Part shown: positions 1 to 10,300 of the stretch, piece by piece
How the letters are laid out: each line of letters begins with the position of its first letter
Position numbering within the stretch: position 1 is the stretch's first letter
Source of the DNA: Weeksellaceae bacterium
Lineage (GTDB): Bacteria > Bacteroidota > Bacteroidia > Flavobacteriales > Weeksellaceae
Assembly: GCA_022701545.1 (NCBI GenBank)
Contig: JAKOOG010000028.1
Coordinates: 1 to 44,401 of the forward strand
Reading direction: 5' to 3'
Length of the DNA stretch: 44,401 bases
Notes under the pieces: generated by a model
Told to the model about the DNA's origin: nothing
The model's database searches: none
The model's input: only the letters and a program-made list of their open reading frames with translations
Translations under genes and position numbers: made by a program

Positions 1-360
1 GCCGCAACGGAAGCCGACCGGCCTTACGGATTTGTCTTTTTTGATTGTCTGCTGACTGCCAAAGATGGTGTTACCAAGGTCTATTTAGGAAGGCCCTGGA
101 GGCCGTACGCAAAAACGGTATTCATCAGTACCGCAATGGGAAAACACATCCTTCCTGAAGGCTGGAACCCTTGGAAAGGCGACAAGATGTTCCCCGATAA
201 AGAAAAGACGGCTTATTACGCGGAATATGGAAGCAAGGGCGAAGGGGATAACAACAAAAAAAGGGTAAGCTGGTCCCATCAGCTTACAAAAAGAGACCTG
301 AAAAATTATACCCTGGAAAAAATCCTGAACGGCTGGGACCCTGAACTGAACAACAGGTAA
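1..360 (+). CDS. Pectinesterase (CE8), C-terminal part; 5' end outside window
   Basis: Frame 1 is open from base 1: ...FVFFDCLLTAKDGVTKVYLGRPWRPYAKTVFI...; LGRPW is the CE8 hallmark; stop at 358-360. Confidence 0.9.
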   Translation, partial: AATEADRPYGFVFFDCLLTAKDGVTKVYLGRPWRPYAKTVFISTAMGKHILPEGWNPWKGDKMFPDKEKTAYYAEYGSKGEGDNNKKRVSWSHQLTKRDLKNYTLEKILNGWDPELNNR

Positions 361-601
361 TCTGCACAGCAATCCTGTAAAAAGGTATACTTTAAAACCG
401 ATTGTAACAGCACATCAGATAAAATAAAATAAGCTGTTTATAATCACGCAGATCGGAAGGTTGAGCAGATTTTATTTGCATATGGATCTACGTGATCACT
501 GTAACCTGCAGAAGGTAATATTATTCTCAACATCATGTAAACAGACTTCAGGCAAATGGCCGGACTCCGGTTTAAAGAATATCAATTAAAATTAACAGAC
601 A

Positions 602-1339
602 ATGAATAAACAATTAAGCTTCCTACTGCTCTTTATTTCCTGGTTTGCTTTTGCACAGCAGAAACCGGTGCTATTCCTGATCGGCGATTCGACGATGGCC
701 GATAAGGAGAACCCGGATAAAAACCCAGAACATGGCTGGGGACAGGTCTTGCCGCAATTTTTCACGGGTGGCATTGAAATTCAAAACCACGCCATGAACG
801 GCAGAAGTTCCAAAAGCTTCAGAACGGAAGGAAGATGGGATAAGATAGAAAAACAGCTGAAAAAGGGCGATTTTGTGATGATCCAGTTTGGCCATAATGA
901 CCAGAAGTTAAAAGATTCCACCAAATTCACCAATCCGTATACCCAGTACAGAGCTAATCTGGAAAGGTATGTTAAAGAAACCAGGGCCAAAGGGGCTATC
1001 CCAATTCTGATGACCTCAATAGTGAGAAGGAACTTCAACGAAAACGGCGTCTTGGTCGATACCCATAAGGAATATCCTTTAGTCGTAAGAATGGTGGCTG
1101 AGGAGATGAAAGTTCCGTTCGTGGATATGCAGCTGCTGACCGAACAGCTGGAAATTTCCTACGGCCCCGAAAATTCAAAAAAGCTCCACCTGCACTATAA
1201 AGAAGGTGAAAACCCTTATTATCCGAAAGGCAAGGAAGACGATACCCATTTATCAAAGTCAGGCGCAGAAGCGGTAGCCGGATTGGCAGTGAAAAAACTG
1301 AAAACTATGAAAACGGGATTGGAGAAATACATTAAATGA
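602..1339 (+). CDS. SGNH/GDSL hydrolase, rhamnogalacturonan acetylesterase-like (CE12)
   Basis: Signal peptide; GDSTMAD, GWGQVLPQFF, NHAMNGRSSKSF, IQFGHNDQK, DDTHLS motifs typical of CE12. Confidence 0.9.
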   Translation: MNKQLSFLLLFISWFAFAQQKPVLFLIGDSTMADKENPDKNPEHGWGQVLPQFFTGGIEIQNHAMNGRSSKSFRTEGRWDKIEKQLKKGDFVMIQFGHNDQKLKDSTKFTNPYTQYRANLERYVKETRAKGAIPILMTSIVRRNFNENGVLVDTHKEYPLVVRMVAEEMKVPFVDMQLLTEQLEISYGPENSKKLHLHYKEGENPYYPKGKEDDTHLSKSGAEAVAGLAVKKLKTMKTGLEKYIK

Positions 1340-1693
1340 TTTTCCAGAGATGTTACAGATCAAAATGCTTTATTTTAAGTCACAGAAGAGAATTTTAATA
1401 GCCTTGAAAATATTTCAGAATACATCAAATTAAAATCCTTGATTTTTAAACTTTGCGTGTTTTATTTAACATTAGATCTTGAACTTTAAGCAAAGTGATG
1501 AATACCTTTTGTGGCTTAGACTTCTTCGAACCTTCGGTTTGTGATAAAATCTACCACGCATTGTAAAGATTTTTATGGATGATAGTCTGGCTTCGGCTCC
1601 GCTCAGTCATTGGCCGCTTTTAAGTGTAATATAACGAGAATTTTAATTTTTTCCTGACGTACGTTGTGTTTAAAAACATTTAATTAAAAAAAT

Positions 1694-2035
1694 ATGGATT
1701 TCAAAAAAGAGCTTTTCTTCGACGGTAATTCCGCTTGGGAAGAACTGGGCGGAGGTGTTTCGCGCCAGTTTGTCGGCTATAATTCCCAGGTCATGATGGT
1801 GATTGTAAAATTTGAAAAAGAGGCAATTGGAGCCCTGCATCAGCATTTCCATTCGCAGATCACTTATGTGGCGGAAGGAACATTTGAGGTTATTGTTGAC
1901 GGTGAAACGAAAATTCTCCGGAAGGGCGACGGCTTTTTTGCACAGCCCAACATAGTTCATGGAGTGAAATGCCTGGAAGCAGGACAGCTGATCGATGCAT
2001 TTGCTCCGTTCAGGGAGGATTTTCTGAAGGAATAA
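1694..2035 (+). CDS. kdgF: Cupin protein, KdgF-like (unsaturated uronate linearisation)
   Basis: 113 aa cupin with HQHFHSQITYVAEGTFEVIVDGE ... GDGFFAQPNIVHGV; pectin-locus context. Confidence 0.8.
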   Translation: MDFKKELFFDGNSAWEELGGGVSRQFVGYNSQVMMVIVKFEKEAIGALHQHFHSQITYVAEGTFEVIVDGETKILRKGDGFFAQPNIVHGVKCLEAGQLIDAFAPFREDFLKE

Positions 2036-2147
2036 TTTCTTGCCTACAAAAGACAGGATTCAGCCCTGATGATTATCGATTTCGGCTAAGCCATTGTGTA
2101 ACCAAATCCCTTATATCGGCGTGCAATTTCCGGCGATCGTAATTGGA

Positions 2148-2161
2148 GGCAATCGATTGAA
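2148..2161 (+). promoter_or_regulatory. Palindromic LacI-like operator (GGCAATCGATTGAA) upstream of PL1
   Basis: Shares GCAATCGATTG core with four other sites in the window. Confidence 0.5.
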
Positions 2162-2248
2162 AAAAATACAATTTTTAAAAATGACAGCCATCTGTCGCTC
2201 AATACAATATTTTAGTATGAATTAACAATTTAAATTATCAACCAAATA

Positions 2249-3373
2249 ATGACATTTATTATGAAAACCAATCTCAGAGTATCATTTTTAGCACTTACTT
2301 TAAGTACTGCTGCGTTCTTTTCATCCTGCGGACAGGACGACCTTAAAAACGATGTATCCGAAAACTCCGGGGTACAAAACCTGAAAAAAAATGCAGCGGT
2401 CAATGCCGTATCTTTAGCAGATTGTACAGCTCCCGGATGGGCTTCCCAGAACGGCGGAACCACCGGAGGGGGAACTGCTGCAGAAACCACGGTAACCACC
2501 TATTCCCAGCTGAAAGCGGCTATCGAAAATACGTCGGTAAAAGTGATCCGGGTATCGGGAACCATTACCGTTACGGCGCGCCTTTCATTTCAGGACCAGA
2601 CCGGAAAAACGATTTACGGGGCAAGCGGTGCCCGGTTGGTATCTGCGGACCAGACGAAAGACGGATCAGGAATCATCAACATCAAAAGGTGCAGCAATAT
2701 TGTGATCCGGAACCTGATTTTTGAAGGGCCCGGGGCTTACGATACCGATGGCTGGGACAATGCGATCCTTGATGACTGCCGGAATGTCTGGATCGACCAC
2801 TGCGAGTTCAGGGACGGCGTAGACGGTAATTTTGACATCAAAAACAAATCGGACTATATTACGGTTTCCTACACCAAGTTCCATTACCTGAAAACCCCGA
2901 AAGCAGGAGGCCCCGGCGGGACGGATGACCACCGTTTCTCCAACCTCATCGGTTCCAGCGACGGTGCCACCGCCGATGCCGGAAAACTGAACGTTACTTT
3001 TGTGCGCTGCTGGTGGGCTCCCGGATGCAGGGAACGGATGCCGAGGGTACGCTACGGGAAAATCCATGTCCTGAACAGCTATTTCAACAGTTCCGTAAGC
3101 AATAAGTGTATTGCTGCAGGAGTGCAGGCCAATATCCTTGTTGAAAGAAATGTCTTTGAAAATGTAAAGAACCCGATCAGCCTGGAAACCGGCCTTACCG
3201 CCGTTACCCAAACCGGAAACAGCTTTGTGAACGTTACCGGAAACACTTCGGGAAGCGGAACTGCATTTACACCGCCTTACAGCATCAGCAAGCTCAATGT
3301 CGCCGATGTAAAATCGGATGTCACAGCCAGAGCCGGAGCCACTTTAAGCGGAAATATCTGCGAAGCCTTATAA
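2249..3373 (+). CDS. Pectate lyase, PL1 family, predicted lipoprotein (true start may be ATG at 2261)
   Basis: Lipobox-like FFSSCG; WIDHCEF, SYTKFHYLKT, DDHRFSNLIGSSD, RCWWAPGCRERMPRVRYGKIHVLNSYF. Confidence 0.9.
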   Translation: MTFIMKTNLRVSFLALTLSTAAFFSSCGQDDLKNDVSENSGVQNLKKNAAVNAVSLADCTAPGWASQNGGTTGGGTAAETTVTTYSQLKAAIENTSVKVIRVSGTITVTARLSFQDQTGKTIYGASGARLVSADQTKDGSGIINIKRCSNIVIRNLIFEGPGAYDTDGWDNAILDDCRNVWIDHCEFRDGVDGNFDIKNKSDYITVSYTKFHYLKTPKAGGPGGTDDHRFSNLIGSSDGATADAGKLNVTFVRCWWAPGCRERMPRVRYGKIHVLNSYFNSSVSNKCIAAGVQANILVERNVFENVKNPISLETGLTAVTQTGNSFVNVTGNTSGSGTAFTPPYSISKLNVADVKSDVTARAGATLSGNICEAL

Positions 3374-3395
3374 GGAATGTAGACATGAAAATAAG

Positions 3396-3421
3396 AAAAG
3401 CCGGAAAATTCCGGCTTTTTC
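3396..3421. terminator. Bidirectional Rho-independent terminator between convergent PL1 and PL10
   Basis: AAAAGCCGGAA-AA-TTCCGGCTTTTT inverted repeat with A/T tracts on both sides. Confidence 0.85.
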
Positions 3422-3451
3422 TTTATCATTTAAACATGCATTTGATCAATG

Positions 3452-4474
3452 TTATTCCGCCAGCTGATTCTTTACCAGCCATTTCGGATATTCTTTGCTG
3501 ATCAGCTTCTCTGCAAAATCTCCGAACCAGCTGTAGCCGTTCCTGCGCTCTTCCGAAACTTCATTATAATTATATTTTACGCTTCCGTCACGGTCTCCGA
3601 AGAGCGGCCTGTTGTTATGGATGTCGTAAAACCTTGCCCAGATAACAGAATTTTTATCTTCAGCCAGTATCCGTACGGTTTTGCCGTTTTGTTTAGCTAC
3701 CTCATAGCTATATCCTTCCATATCATGCTCTTCAAACCATTTAACGGCAGCTTTTACGGACTTTTCAATTTCAGGAGTTACGGGCTGCATCATCAGAAAC
3801 CTTACAATTCCCACCGATTCGGCCGTAGCAAGGGAAATCGGTTCAAATGCCCTGGCCTTGTCCGGCTGCAGGGTGATTTCATTATACTGGTCTGCCCAGA
3901 TGGACGGCTTTCCGTTCTGAAGAACCTGTGTTTTTAATATACACTCAATTCCTTTCTTTACTGCATTCTTCGACTTTTGCTTCAATTTCTCCTCAACGGC
4001 AGCAAAATCATTTTTTCCTTCGGCAACATTGTATAAAACCGTTAGGGCATTCACCATTGCATGATCATTAAAGGTGACCTGCTTCCTGTACAGGCTCGTA
4101 TTCGGATAATACTGGGGAAATCCTCCGTTGTCGTACTGCATGGTAAGGAGATAGCCAATTCCTTTTTCAGCAGCTTTCAGGTAGTCAGGGTTCTTTGTTT
4201 CGGAATAAGCTTTTATCAAAGCATTGATTTCACGAGAAGTCGCATTGTTATCAATGGTCGCGTGATCATTACCCGTTGCTTTGATCTTCTGTAAAAGGTT
4301 CTTGTTTATGGGTAAATGATAATCCACCACCGATTTATCTTCCAGCTGCTTCCCCCAACCCCCAACCGGCAGCTGATACAACAGGATTTTTTCGGCCAGT
4401 GAATCTTTTTTTTCCTGGGCGGAAACAGATACAGTAAATAGCCCCAGGATAAGTATACAGATATTCGGTTTCAT
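3452..4474 (-). CDS. Pectate lyase, PL10 (PelA-like)
   Basis: NATSREINALIKAY, GIGYLLTMQYDNGGFPQYYP, FNDHAMVNALTVLYNV, WADQYNEITLQPDKARAFEPISLATAESVGIVRFLM. Confidence 0.92.
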   Translation of the reverse strand: MKPNICILILGLFTVSVSAQEKKDSLAEKILLYQLPVGGWGKQLEDKSVVDYHLPINKNLLQKIKATGNDHATIDNNATSREINALIKAYSETKNPDYLKAAEKGIGYLLTMQYDNGGFPQYYPNTSLYRKQVTFNDHAMVNALTVLYNVAEGKNDFAAVEEKLKQKSKNAVKKGIECILKTQVLQNGKPSIWADQYNEITLQPDKARAFEPISLATAESVGIVRFLMMQPVTPEIEKSVKAAVKWFEEHDMEGYSYEVAKQNGKTVRILAEDKNSVIWARFYDIHNNRPLFGDRDGSVKYNYNEVSEERRNGYSWFGDFAEKLISKEYPKWLVKNQLAE

Positions 4475-4510
4475 TTTTATAATTTAACTTTGATAATTGA
4501 TGGATTATGA

Positions 4511-4555
4511 TGATTTAGCCCGTTTTTATGTTTTCCTAAATCCTGCTCCGCACTG
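4511..4555 (-). promoter_or_regulatory. CAGGAT-type element upstream of PL10 (off-by-one spacing, weak -7)
   Basis: Minus strand CAGTGCGGAG-CAGGAT; tandem CAG at 10 nt; TA is one nt further than in the other copies. Confidence 0.35.
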
Positions 4556-4670
4556 ACCAGACCGCTTTTCTACCAGGCACAACCGGCATTGGCCACCCAT
4601 TTCCGGTGAGGCTTCGTAATACCCGGATGATTTTTCATCGGGAATTCCCTGTACCGGACCCGTATTAATG

Positions 4671-4684
4671 CAACCGATTGCACA
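4671..4684. promoter_or_regulatory. LacI-like palindromic operator TGCAACCGATTGCA in the PL10/esterase divergent region
   Basis: Near-perfect palindrome matching the sites at 14403, 28143 and 31661. Confidence 0.6.
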
Positions 4685-4838
4685 ATTGGGTCTGAAAAAC
4701 GAATATTTAGCGGTAAACATAAATATATCAGCTAAGTAGTCTCAAAAATAATAAAAATAAATTAGAATATGCCGTCTTTCTTTAATGACATCAACATCAC
4801 CGTCAAGATTCCAAAATTTTTAAAGAATCCTTACAGTA

Positions 4839-4872
4839 CAGGATGATTTTTTCCTGCATATAATTTAGATTG
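4839..4872 (+). promoter_or_regulatory. Promoter element CAGGAT-N21-TAGATTG upstream of esterase
   Basis: CAGGAT 4839-4844, TAGATTG 4866-4872; same spacing as five other promoters; Bacteroidota -7 is TAnnTTTG. Confidence 0.6.
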
Positions 4873-4893
4873 CAGTTGATAAATATAATGATA

Positions 4894-5820
4894 ATGAAAT
4901 TCGTTAATTACAAAATAAAAATTCTGGCTTTAACAGTTTTACATGCCGGCATATTCTTAATTTCCGCTCAGGAAAAAATCATATTATGGCCAAGAGGCCA
5001 GATGCCTAATTCTAAGGGCCTGTCACTTAAAACCGAAGAAAAGGACGGAAGAATTGTACAGATCCAAGAACCTGAACTTTTTGCCTTTTTGCCACCTAAG
5101 GAAGAAAGGAAACCCATGGCGGTAATTGTGATTCCCGGCGGCGGCTATTATAAGCTGACTTATGATCTCGGCGGTTATCAGATTGCAAAATGGTTCAACA
5201 CCTTGGGAATCTCAGCTTTTGTCCTGAATTACAGGCTGCCCGTTTCTCCTGATGTAAAACAGCGGGAAATTGCACCGTTACAGGATATTCAGGCTGCCAT
5301 CAAATACATCCGGAAAAATGCCGGTCAATATGGTATTTCTCCGGAGCAGATCGGGGTAATCGGAACTTCTGCTGGAGGCCATCTTGCAGCTTCGGTAAGC
5401 AATATCAAAACCGATTACACCGCATTGAACGGCGACTGGGCGTCCATTTCCACCATTCCGGATTTTGCAATTTTAGTTTCTCCGGTTATTGATTTGGGAG
5501 AATTTGCACACGCCGGAAGCCGCAACAGCCTGTTGGGCGATCATGCTTCCCAAGAGAAAATCAGTGAATATTCCATGCAAAACCGGGTTACGGAAAAAAC
5601 ACCGCCTACCCTATTGCTTCATGCCCAGGATGATAAAACCGTCCCGGTCATGAACAGCATTTTGTATTATCAGGCAATGTCGAAACATAAAGTAAAAGGT
5701 GCCCTGTTTATCTTCCCGGAAGGCGGCCATAAAATCGGGATAACCAATAGATCTGAGCTCACCGATAACTGGAAGATCCTGTGTTCCGATTGGTTGAAAA
5801 CACTTTTTCCGGAAAAATGA
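4894..5820 (+). CDS. Secreted alpha/beta-hydrolase carboxylesterase, candidate pectin acetyl/methyl esterase
   Basis: VIVIPGGGYYKLTYDLGG oxyanion region, GTSAGGH nucleophile elbow, LLHAQDDKTVPV, GGHKIG. ORF track starts at TTG 4870, which lies in the predicted -7 element; ATG 4894 (or 4888) is more plausible. Confidence 0.85.
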   Translation: MKFVNYKIKILALTVLHAGIFLISAQEKIILWPRGQMPNSKGLSLKTEEKDGRIVQIQEPELFAFLPPKEERKPMAVIVIPGGGYYKLTYDLGGYQIAKWFNTLGISAFVLNYRLPVSPDVKQREIAPLQDIQAAIKYIRKNAGQYGISPEQIGVIGTSAGGHLAASVSNIKTDYTALNGDWASISTIPDFAILVSPVIDLGEFAHAGSRNSLLGDHASQEKISEYSMQNRVTEKTPPTLLLHAQDDKTVPVMNSILYYQAMSKHKVKGALFIFPEGGHKIGITNRSELTDNWKILCSDWLKTLFPEK

Positions 5821-5836
5821 ACCGGAACCGACAGTG

Positions 5837-5870
5837 CAGGATAATCATTTGTTATTTTTATTTTAGATTG
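5837..5870 (+). promoter_or_regulatory. Promoter element CAGGAT-N21-TAGATTG upstream of GH28 operon
   Basis: CAGGAT 5837-5842, TAGATTG 5864-5870; TTTAGATTGCAGTTG is identical (15 nt) to the esterase promoter. Confidence 0.6.
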
Positions 5871-5908
5871 CAGTTGTAGAAACGCTTTAACCTTTTACTG
5901 TAACCCTT

Positions 5909-7312
5909 ATGAAAAAATATATTCCCATTCTGTTTTTTTTAGTGCTGTCCATCGCAGGTTCTGCCCAGTACAGGCCCTGGACTTCTGCAAAACAGCCTTT
6001 AAAGGAAATCGAAACCTTAAAAAAGCAGATTGAAAAGCCGGTATTCAGGAATGCAGATTACCTGATTACCGATTTCGGTGCAATTGGAGACGGAAAAACA
6101 AAAAATACCGAAGCTTTCAGAAAAGCCATTGAAAAATGCAATGCTGATGGCGGAGGAAGAGTTGTCGTTCCAAACGGAGTTTTCCTGACCGGCGCGATTT
6201 ATCTAAAATCAAATGTCAATCTCCATCTCACTGACGGCTCTACGGTTCTGTTCAGTCAGGACAGCAACGACTACCCTATCGTTTTCACCCGTTGGGAAGG
6301 GATGGAATGCATGAATTATTCATCGTTGATCTACGCTTATGAAGAAGAAAATATCGCTGTTACCGGAAAGGGAACTTTAGACGGAAATGCCGATTTGGAC
6401 CACTGGTGGTTCTGGTGCGGTGCCACAAAATACGGTTATAACGAATCCCGCCCGGGAAGACAAAATCCTGCCCGTGCAAAGCTTCACGAATATATGGCGC
6501 AGAGAAAACCTGCCAGGGAAAGAATTTTCGGGGACGGAGGGTATTTAAGACCGAATTTCATTCAGCCATACCGGTCTAAAAACTTTTATATGGCGGATGT
6601 TCTGGTTAAAAATTCCCCGATGTGGAATCTGAATCCCGTCCTATGTGAAAATGTTTTGATTGAGCGCGTAAAAGTCATCAGCCACGGACCCAACAACGAC
6701 GGTTTCGACCCTGAAGCCTGCAGAAATGTCTGGATTAAAGATTCCTACTTTGACACGGGAGACGACTGTATCGCCATCAAATCCGGAAGAGACGAGGACG
6801 GAAGAGACATCGGAAGACCTGCTGAAAACCACATCAGCGAAAACTGCGAAATGAAAGACGGCCACGGCGGTGTCGTTATCGGAAGCGAAATTGCAGGCGG
6901 TGCCAAAAACATTTATGCCATCGGAAACATCATGGACAGCAAAAATCTGGACCGCGCTTTAAGGATTAAAACCAGCTCCAGCCGTGGCGGAATCATCGAA
7001 AACGTATTTTTCTACAATACAAAAGTGGGTGCGTACAAGGAAGCTGCCGTCCGATTTAATATGCATTACGAAAAGCCGGGAAATCATATTCCCACCATCA
7101 GAAATATCTGGGTTGAGAATTTAACGGTAGACAAAGGCGGTAAATATGCCGTGTTCTCCGATGCATATGAATCTTCACCGGTGACGGACTTTACCATGAT
7201 TAATGCGAAGATGGTTGGTGTTGAGGTCCCTTATAAAGTAGACTATCTGAAAAACGTGACTTTAAAAAACGTAACGGTAAACGGAAAGCCTTTAACCGGG
7301 CTAAAACCATAG
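5909..7312 (+). CDS. Polygalacturonase-like glycoside hydrolase, GH28
   Basis: DFGAIGDGKTKNTEAFRKAIEKC, NNDGFDPEACRNV, GDDCIAIKSGRDEDGR, GHGGVVIGSE, RIKT motifs. Confidence 0.92.
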   Translation: MKKYIPILFFLVLSIAGSAQYRPWTSAKQPLKEIETLKKQIEKPVFRNADYLITDFGAIGDGKTKNTEAFRKAIEKCNADGGGRVVVPNGVFLTGAIYLKSNVNLHLTDGSTVLFSQDSNDYPIVFTRWEGMECMNYSSLIYAYEEENIAVTGKGTLDGNADLDHWWFWCGATKYGYNESRPGRQNPARAKLHEYMAQRKPARERIFGDGGYLRPNFIQPYRSKNFYMADVLVKNSPMWNLNPVLCENVLIERVKVISHGPNNDGFDPEACRNVWIKDSYFDTGDDCIAIKSGRDEDGRDIGRPAENHISENCEMKDGHGGVVIGSEIAGGAKNIYAIGNIMDSKNLDRALRIKTSSSRGGIIENVFFYNTKVGAYKEAAVRFNMHYEKPGNHIPTIRNIWVENLTVDKGGKYAVFSDAYESSPVTDFTMINAKMVGVEVPYKVDYLKNVTLKNVTVNGKPLTGLKP

Positions 7313-7313
7313 A

Positions 7314-10300
7314 ATGCGGAGGAAAACCATTTTTGCCGGACTGATTGTTTTAACGGCATTCTCACTTTCATATTCCCAGTCGGAACACTGGCAGAATAAT
7401 GACCGTGAGCTGCATTACAAGGAAGACCGGGGCGATTTCTTATTGGTTAACGGAAAGTACCGTTTCAACCGTGCGCTGTATGGCGATAACCGCGCATCGC
7501 GTGTGGAAGCCGGAGATCTGCCGGAATTTGCACTCTACCTTCCGGGAATGGGCGGGAATCTTCAGTTTGTGATTCAGAAAGGAAATTCGATTAAGAAATT
7601 AATTCAGGCTGAAAAGATTGAAACCCGCTATCGTCCGGGCTCGATGTTATATGAAATTAAAGACCCGATTCTTGGCACCGGAACTTTAAAACTAACCGTT
7701 TTGGCACAAGCCCATGAAGAAGGCGTAATCGTAAAAATGGAAACTGTAAACATAGACTCTTCCACAAAAATCTATGCAGTGTATGGTGGTGCAAGCGGGA
7801 CGACTTTCAGCAGAAACGGAGACATCGGCGCAGATCCGGAATCCGGATTTTATCTGTTGCCTGAGTATTGTCTGAACAACCAATTTCAGCTGAATAAAAA
7901 CCAGTTTCAACTTAATTATTTAAACAAGAAAAAAGACACGCAATCTGTCAGCGGAAGTTTTTCAAACGTTAATTCATTACAGCAAACCGATGCCCAGACT
8001 TTGGAAAGGCTTGCTGAGTTTACCGGAAACAAAATACAGAAATCCCCCATTGTCTACGCCTCTTATTCTTCACAAAAACAACCGATCTTTATTCAGGTTT
8101 ATAAGGGAACATTAACCAAAAACTTTTCGAATGAAGCGTTGAAAAATATATTTGATGAAGCTGAAAAAACTCGTTCCACCTTAACAAATCGGATTCAATT
8201 AAAAACGCCGGATGCAGACTTGAATCAATTCGGGGCCAATCTGGCCGTTGCGGCAGACGGAATCTGGGAAAGCCCGACCTACCTTCACGGCGCCGTTGCC
8301 TGGAGAATGCGACTGAATGCCTGGCGTGGCGCTTACACCGCCGATGCTTTGAGCTGGCACGACCGGGCGAAAGAACATTTTGAAAGTTATGCCAACTCAC
8401 AGGTCTTAAAACCCGATTTTGCACCTGTCGAAATGGATACGCTCCGTCATCTTGCGCGTCACGAAGAAAAAATGGGAACTTCCGTTTTTTCGAGCGGTTA
8501 TATTTCCAGGAATCCGAATGACAATACAAAACCGCATCATTACGATATGAACCTGGTGTTTTTCGACCAGCTGTTTTCACATTTCCATTACACCGGGGAC
8601 AAGGAATTCCTAAAGAAAATGTGGCCGGTGATGGTCCGTCATATGGATTGGGAAAAACGGAATTTCAAACGCGGGGACCTGTACGATGCGTATGCTGCGA
8701 TTTGGGCAAGTGATGCATTGCAGTATTCGGGTGGAAAGGTGACGCATACCTCGGCGTATAATTACCGGGCCAACCGTGAAATGGCGAAGCTGGCGAAAAT
8801 TATTGGCGAAAATCCGCAGCCTTATGCACAGGAAGCCGATGCGATTTTAAAGGCGATGAAAAACGAGCTCTGGATTAAAAGCAAAGGGTATTTTGCTGAA
8901 TATAAAGATGCTTTAGGCAACCGGATAGTTCACGACAAACCGGGAATCTGGTCGATTTACCATGTTTCGGACGCGTTTATTCTGAATGAATTTGAGGATT
9001 ATCAAAACGTACAATACATCAATAATCACACGCCGAAAATTCCAATTACGGTAAAAGGTTCGGACAATAAAGATTATTTTACATTAGCCACGACCAACTG
9101 GCAGCCTTACGACTGGTCGATCAACAATGTCGCCTTGGCCGAGAATTTACAGACTGCCCTGGCGTACTGGCAGGCCGGAAGAAGGGACGAAGCCTACCGG
9201 CTCTGGAAAGGAAACCTGGTGGAAAGCATGTACTATGGCATCAGCCCGGGAAATTTCGAACAGCTTTCCCATTATGATGCATTCCGTGGTGAATTGTACC
9301 GGGATTTTGCAGACCCGATCGGCGTGGCGTCCAGAACGTTGACCGAAGGACTCTTCGGCGTTTATCCGGATTTGCTGGAAAATAAAATACGGATCAAACC
9401 CGGTTTCCCGAAAGACTGGAATTCCGCCGGACTGAAGCTTCCGGATTGGGAGTATCAGTTTAAAAGAACGTCAAAAAAAACTGAATATGTATTTAAATCA
9501 AAATATCAGATTCCTGTGTCGCTGGAAATGCAGATTCCTGTGAATGATTCCCGCATTAAATCTGTGAAGGTGAACGGTATAAAAGCAGCCTGGAAAATCA
9601 AACCGAATTCCATTCTTCAGCCGGTTATCCAGATTGAAACGCCGGAAGGAAAGGATTTTAAAATTGAAATCGATAAGTCCGGAGAGGAACTGAAAAGTGA
9701 ACAGACCGATTATATCACTTACATTTCTGAAAGTTTTCAATTGAATTTTGATTCAAAAAAGAAAATTAAAGCGGTTCTCGACCCACAGGAATTAATTAAA
9801 ATCCGAAATGGAAATCAGTTTGAGCTGATTCAGGAAGAAAGAAAAGGTACTTTTTTCGTACAGGTCGTGCAAAACGGAACCACCTGGTGGCAACCGGTGA
9901 ATGTAGATATCCGTTTTCCTTTGGAGGCAAAATGGGTGAACAGAAAACTGCAGGTTCACTCCAAATCCTCTAATCCGATTCATGGAAAACTAACGGTTAA
10001 TGGTTTAACTCAAACCTTCAGCATTCAGAAAAATCAAAGTTTACTGATTGAAATTCCGGCACCTTATCTGAGTAAGGGAACCAATTCTATTGAGCTTGAT
10101 TACAATAGAATTAAACAAAATGCTGAAATTACGGATTGGGAAATTGAGAATAAAGTTGAATTCGAAACCATCTCATTAGCATCAGAATACAATGAAAAAG
10201 TAACGGAGATCTTCAATCAGAAATACCTTTCGCCACGATTGAAAGTGCCTACCCTGCAGCTTCCGTGGCAGGGAATCGGAAACTGGTGTTATCCGTTGAT

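Noticed and set aside
371-378. ATCCTG (CAGGAT on minus) after the CE8 gene
   Set aside because: No minus-strand gene downstream and no -7 element at the expected spacing.
2666-3211. 181-aa minus-strand ORF
   Set aside because: Antisense to PL1, whose motifs are clear.
4526-4720. 64-aa minus-strand ORF
   Set aside because: Lies in the PL10/esterase regulatory region and covers the CAGGAT box and LacI-like operator; no homology recognised.
8089-8580. 163-aa minus-strand ORF
   Set aside because: Antisense within the DUF4450-like CDS, no recognisable features.
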